Source: Polyangiaceae bacterium
GTDB taxonomy: Bacteria; Myxococcota_A; Polyangia; Polyangiales; Polyangiaceae
Length of the DNA stretch: 13,345 bases
NCBI GenBank assembly: GCA_025934595.1
Contig: JAICXU010000021.1
Location: 1-13,345 of the forward strand
Direction of reading: 5' to 3'
Shown: in pieces, positions 12,614-13,345 of the stretch
Numbering within the stretch: the first letter of the stretch is position 1
Layout of the letters: each line of letters opens with the position of its first letter
Notes under the pieces: generated by a model
What the model was told of the DNA's origin: nothing
Databases searched by the model: none
Seen by the model: the letters and a program-made list of their open reading frames with translations, nothing else
Position numbers and translations under genes: made by a program

Positions 12614-13345
12614 ATGGGGACCTGGGCACGCGTCCGAGATGGCTCGCTCTTGCTGGCCGCGATCGCGCTTGCCGCGTGCAGTAGCTCGTCGGGCGATGCC
12701 GCGAACGGCGCGGGTGGCAACGGCGATTGCGCCGACGGCTTCACGGCGGACGGATCCGGAAACGGATGCATCGACATCACACCGGCGAGCGACTGCGTGG
12801 CGGGAACACGCGCTGCGCTCGGGTCGACATCCTGTCAGCCGGTCGCGGCGATCACGTGCGCGGACGGCTTCGTGCAAGATCCTTCCGGATGGGGATGTCG
12901 CGACGTCTCTCCGCAGGACGCGTGTGGCGCCGGAACGATCGAAGAGCTCGGCAACGCCGCGTGTCAGCCCTTGGGCGATTGCAACGCCGCATTTCCGCCG
13001 GCCGGAGCAACGCTGTTCGTCGACGACGACACATCGGCGCCGGACGCCACGCATTTCAAAACGATCAACCTCGCCCTCGCGGCCGCGCATGCAGGTGACG
13101 TCATCGCCGTCGAGGCAGGTACGTACGTCGAAGCTATCGATCTGAAATTCCCGGTCACGATCACGGGGCGATGCGCGTCGCAAGTCGTGATGAAGACGAC
13201 GGGAAATCCCGCGGCGGGAATTCAAGCGCTCGGCGTGAAGGGCGTCGTCGTGAGCGGTCTCACGCTGCAAGGATTTCGCGGCGGAATCGTCGAGCAAAGC
13301 GGCGACGTCACCGTGAAAGACGTCGAGATCGATGCGTCGCTGCAA
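12614..13345 (+). CDS. Secreted lipoprotein with Cys-rich repeats and right-handed beta-helix domain; C-terminus cut by window edge
   Basis: The open frame runs without a stop to the right edge; 244 residues are visible. MGTWARVRDGSLLLAAIALA is a signal peptide with lipobox LAAC (C22), then a Ser/Gly/Asn-rich linker. Residues 39-117 hold two 43-residue Cys-rich repeats (C39, C52, C61, C74 and C82, C95, C104, C117). From about residue 133, LFVDDDTSAPDATHFKTINLALAAAHAGDVIAVEAGTYVE (133-172) and the following hydrophobic strands are typical of the DUF1565/pectate-lyase-like parallel beta-helix. This architecture is common among large surface lipoproteins of myxobacteria. It is exported and probably surface-anchored; ligand and enzymatic activity, if any, cannot be judged because most of the helix lies outside. 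The ATG at 12614 is chosen for the signal peptide it creates. Confidence 0.82.
   Translation, partial: MGTWARVRDGSLLLAAIALAACSSSSGDAANGAGGNGDCADGFTADGSGNGCIDITPASDCVAGTRAALGSTSCQPVAAITCADGFVQDPSGWGCRDVSPQDACGAGTIEELGNAACQPLGDCNAAFPPAGATLFVDDDTSAPDATHFKTINLALAAAHAGDVIAVEAGTYVEAIDLKFPVTITGRCASQVVMKTTGNPAAGIQALGVKGVVVSGLTLQGFRGGIVEQSGDVTVKDVEIDASLQ
12728..12964 (+). repeat. Two 43-residue Cys-rich repeats in the beta-helix lipoprotein
   Basis: Four cysteines recur at exactly 43-residue spacing (C39/82, C52/95, C61/104, C74/117). The shared pattern is C-ADGF, then G-x-GC, then C-x-AGT and C-QP. A further cysteine at residue 123 may begin a degenerate third unit. These are probably small disulfide-bonded modules between the lipid anchor and the beta-helix. 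Confidence 0.75.

Overview
The window is GC-rich chromosomal DNA from what looks like a myxobacterium (Myxococcota, probably Polyangiales-like). This is inference from several features seen together: an unusual number of secreted lipoproteins of unknown function, a Cys-rich lipoprotein leading into a beta-helix, strong G/C third-position bias that throws up long Arg-rich antisense ORFs, and few Shine-Dalgarno sites. No tRNA, rRNA, CRISPR array, transposase or phage gene was seen. Ten complete genes and two edge-truncated genes fill most of the sequence.

Left block (1-4539, all minus strand): a secreted M2-family zinc dipeptidase (angiotensin-converting-enzyme homologue), cut off at the left edge; a MerA/RclA-like FAD disulfide oxidoreductase; and, upstream and probably co-transcribed with it, a protein made of three tandem YbjQ/DUF74 domains plus a C-terminal membrane helix. 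A divergent intergenic region follows. It contains a perfect 15-bp inverted repeat resembling the dispersed 'CGCCAAG' repeat element seen in many bacterial genomes.

Middle block (4667-10875, all plus strand): a CAP/SCP-domain lipoprotein, a coniferyl-aldehyde-dehydrogenase-like ALDH, a two-domain lipoprotein of unknown function, a signal-peptide protein with two membrane helices, a 324-nt gap with only small hairpins, a metallophosphoesterase whose catalytic core is interrupted by an insert with two membrane helices, and a YjbQ/UPF0047 protein.

Right block: a minus-strand pair, a GT-B-type glycosyltransferase coupled through an ATGA overlap to a double zinc-ribbon protein, converges on yjbQ with only 2 nt between the stop codons. 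A divergent lipoprotein with two exact-period Cys-rich repeats and the start of a right-handed beta-helix runs off the right edge.

No single pathway unites the genes; most look like independent housekeeping or envelope functions. The observations most worth following are: (i) -10-like hexamers placed only 6-11 nt upstream of the start codons of about six genes, suggesting widespread leaderless or near-leaderless transcription; (ii) the triple-YbjQ membrane protein paired with a flavoprotein disulfide reductase; (iii) the membrane-interrupted phosphoesterase; and (iv) a bacterial ACE that keeps animal-type disulfides and active-site spacing.
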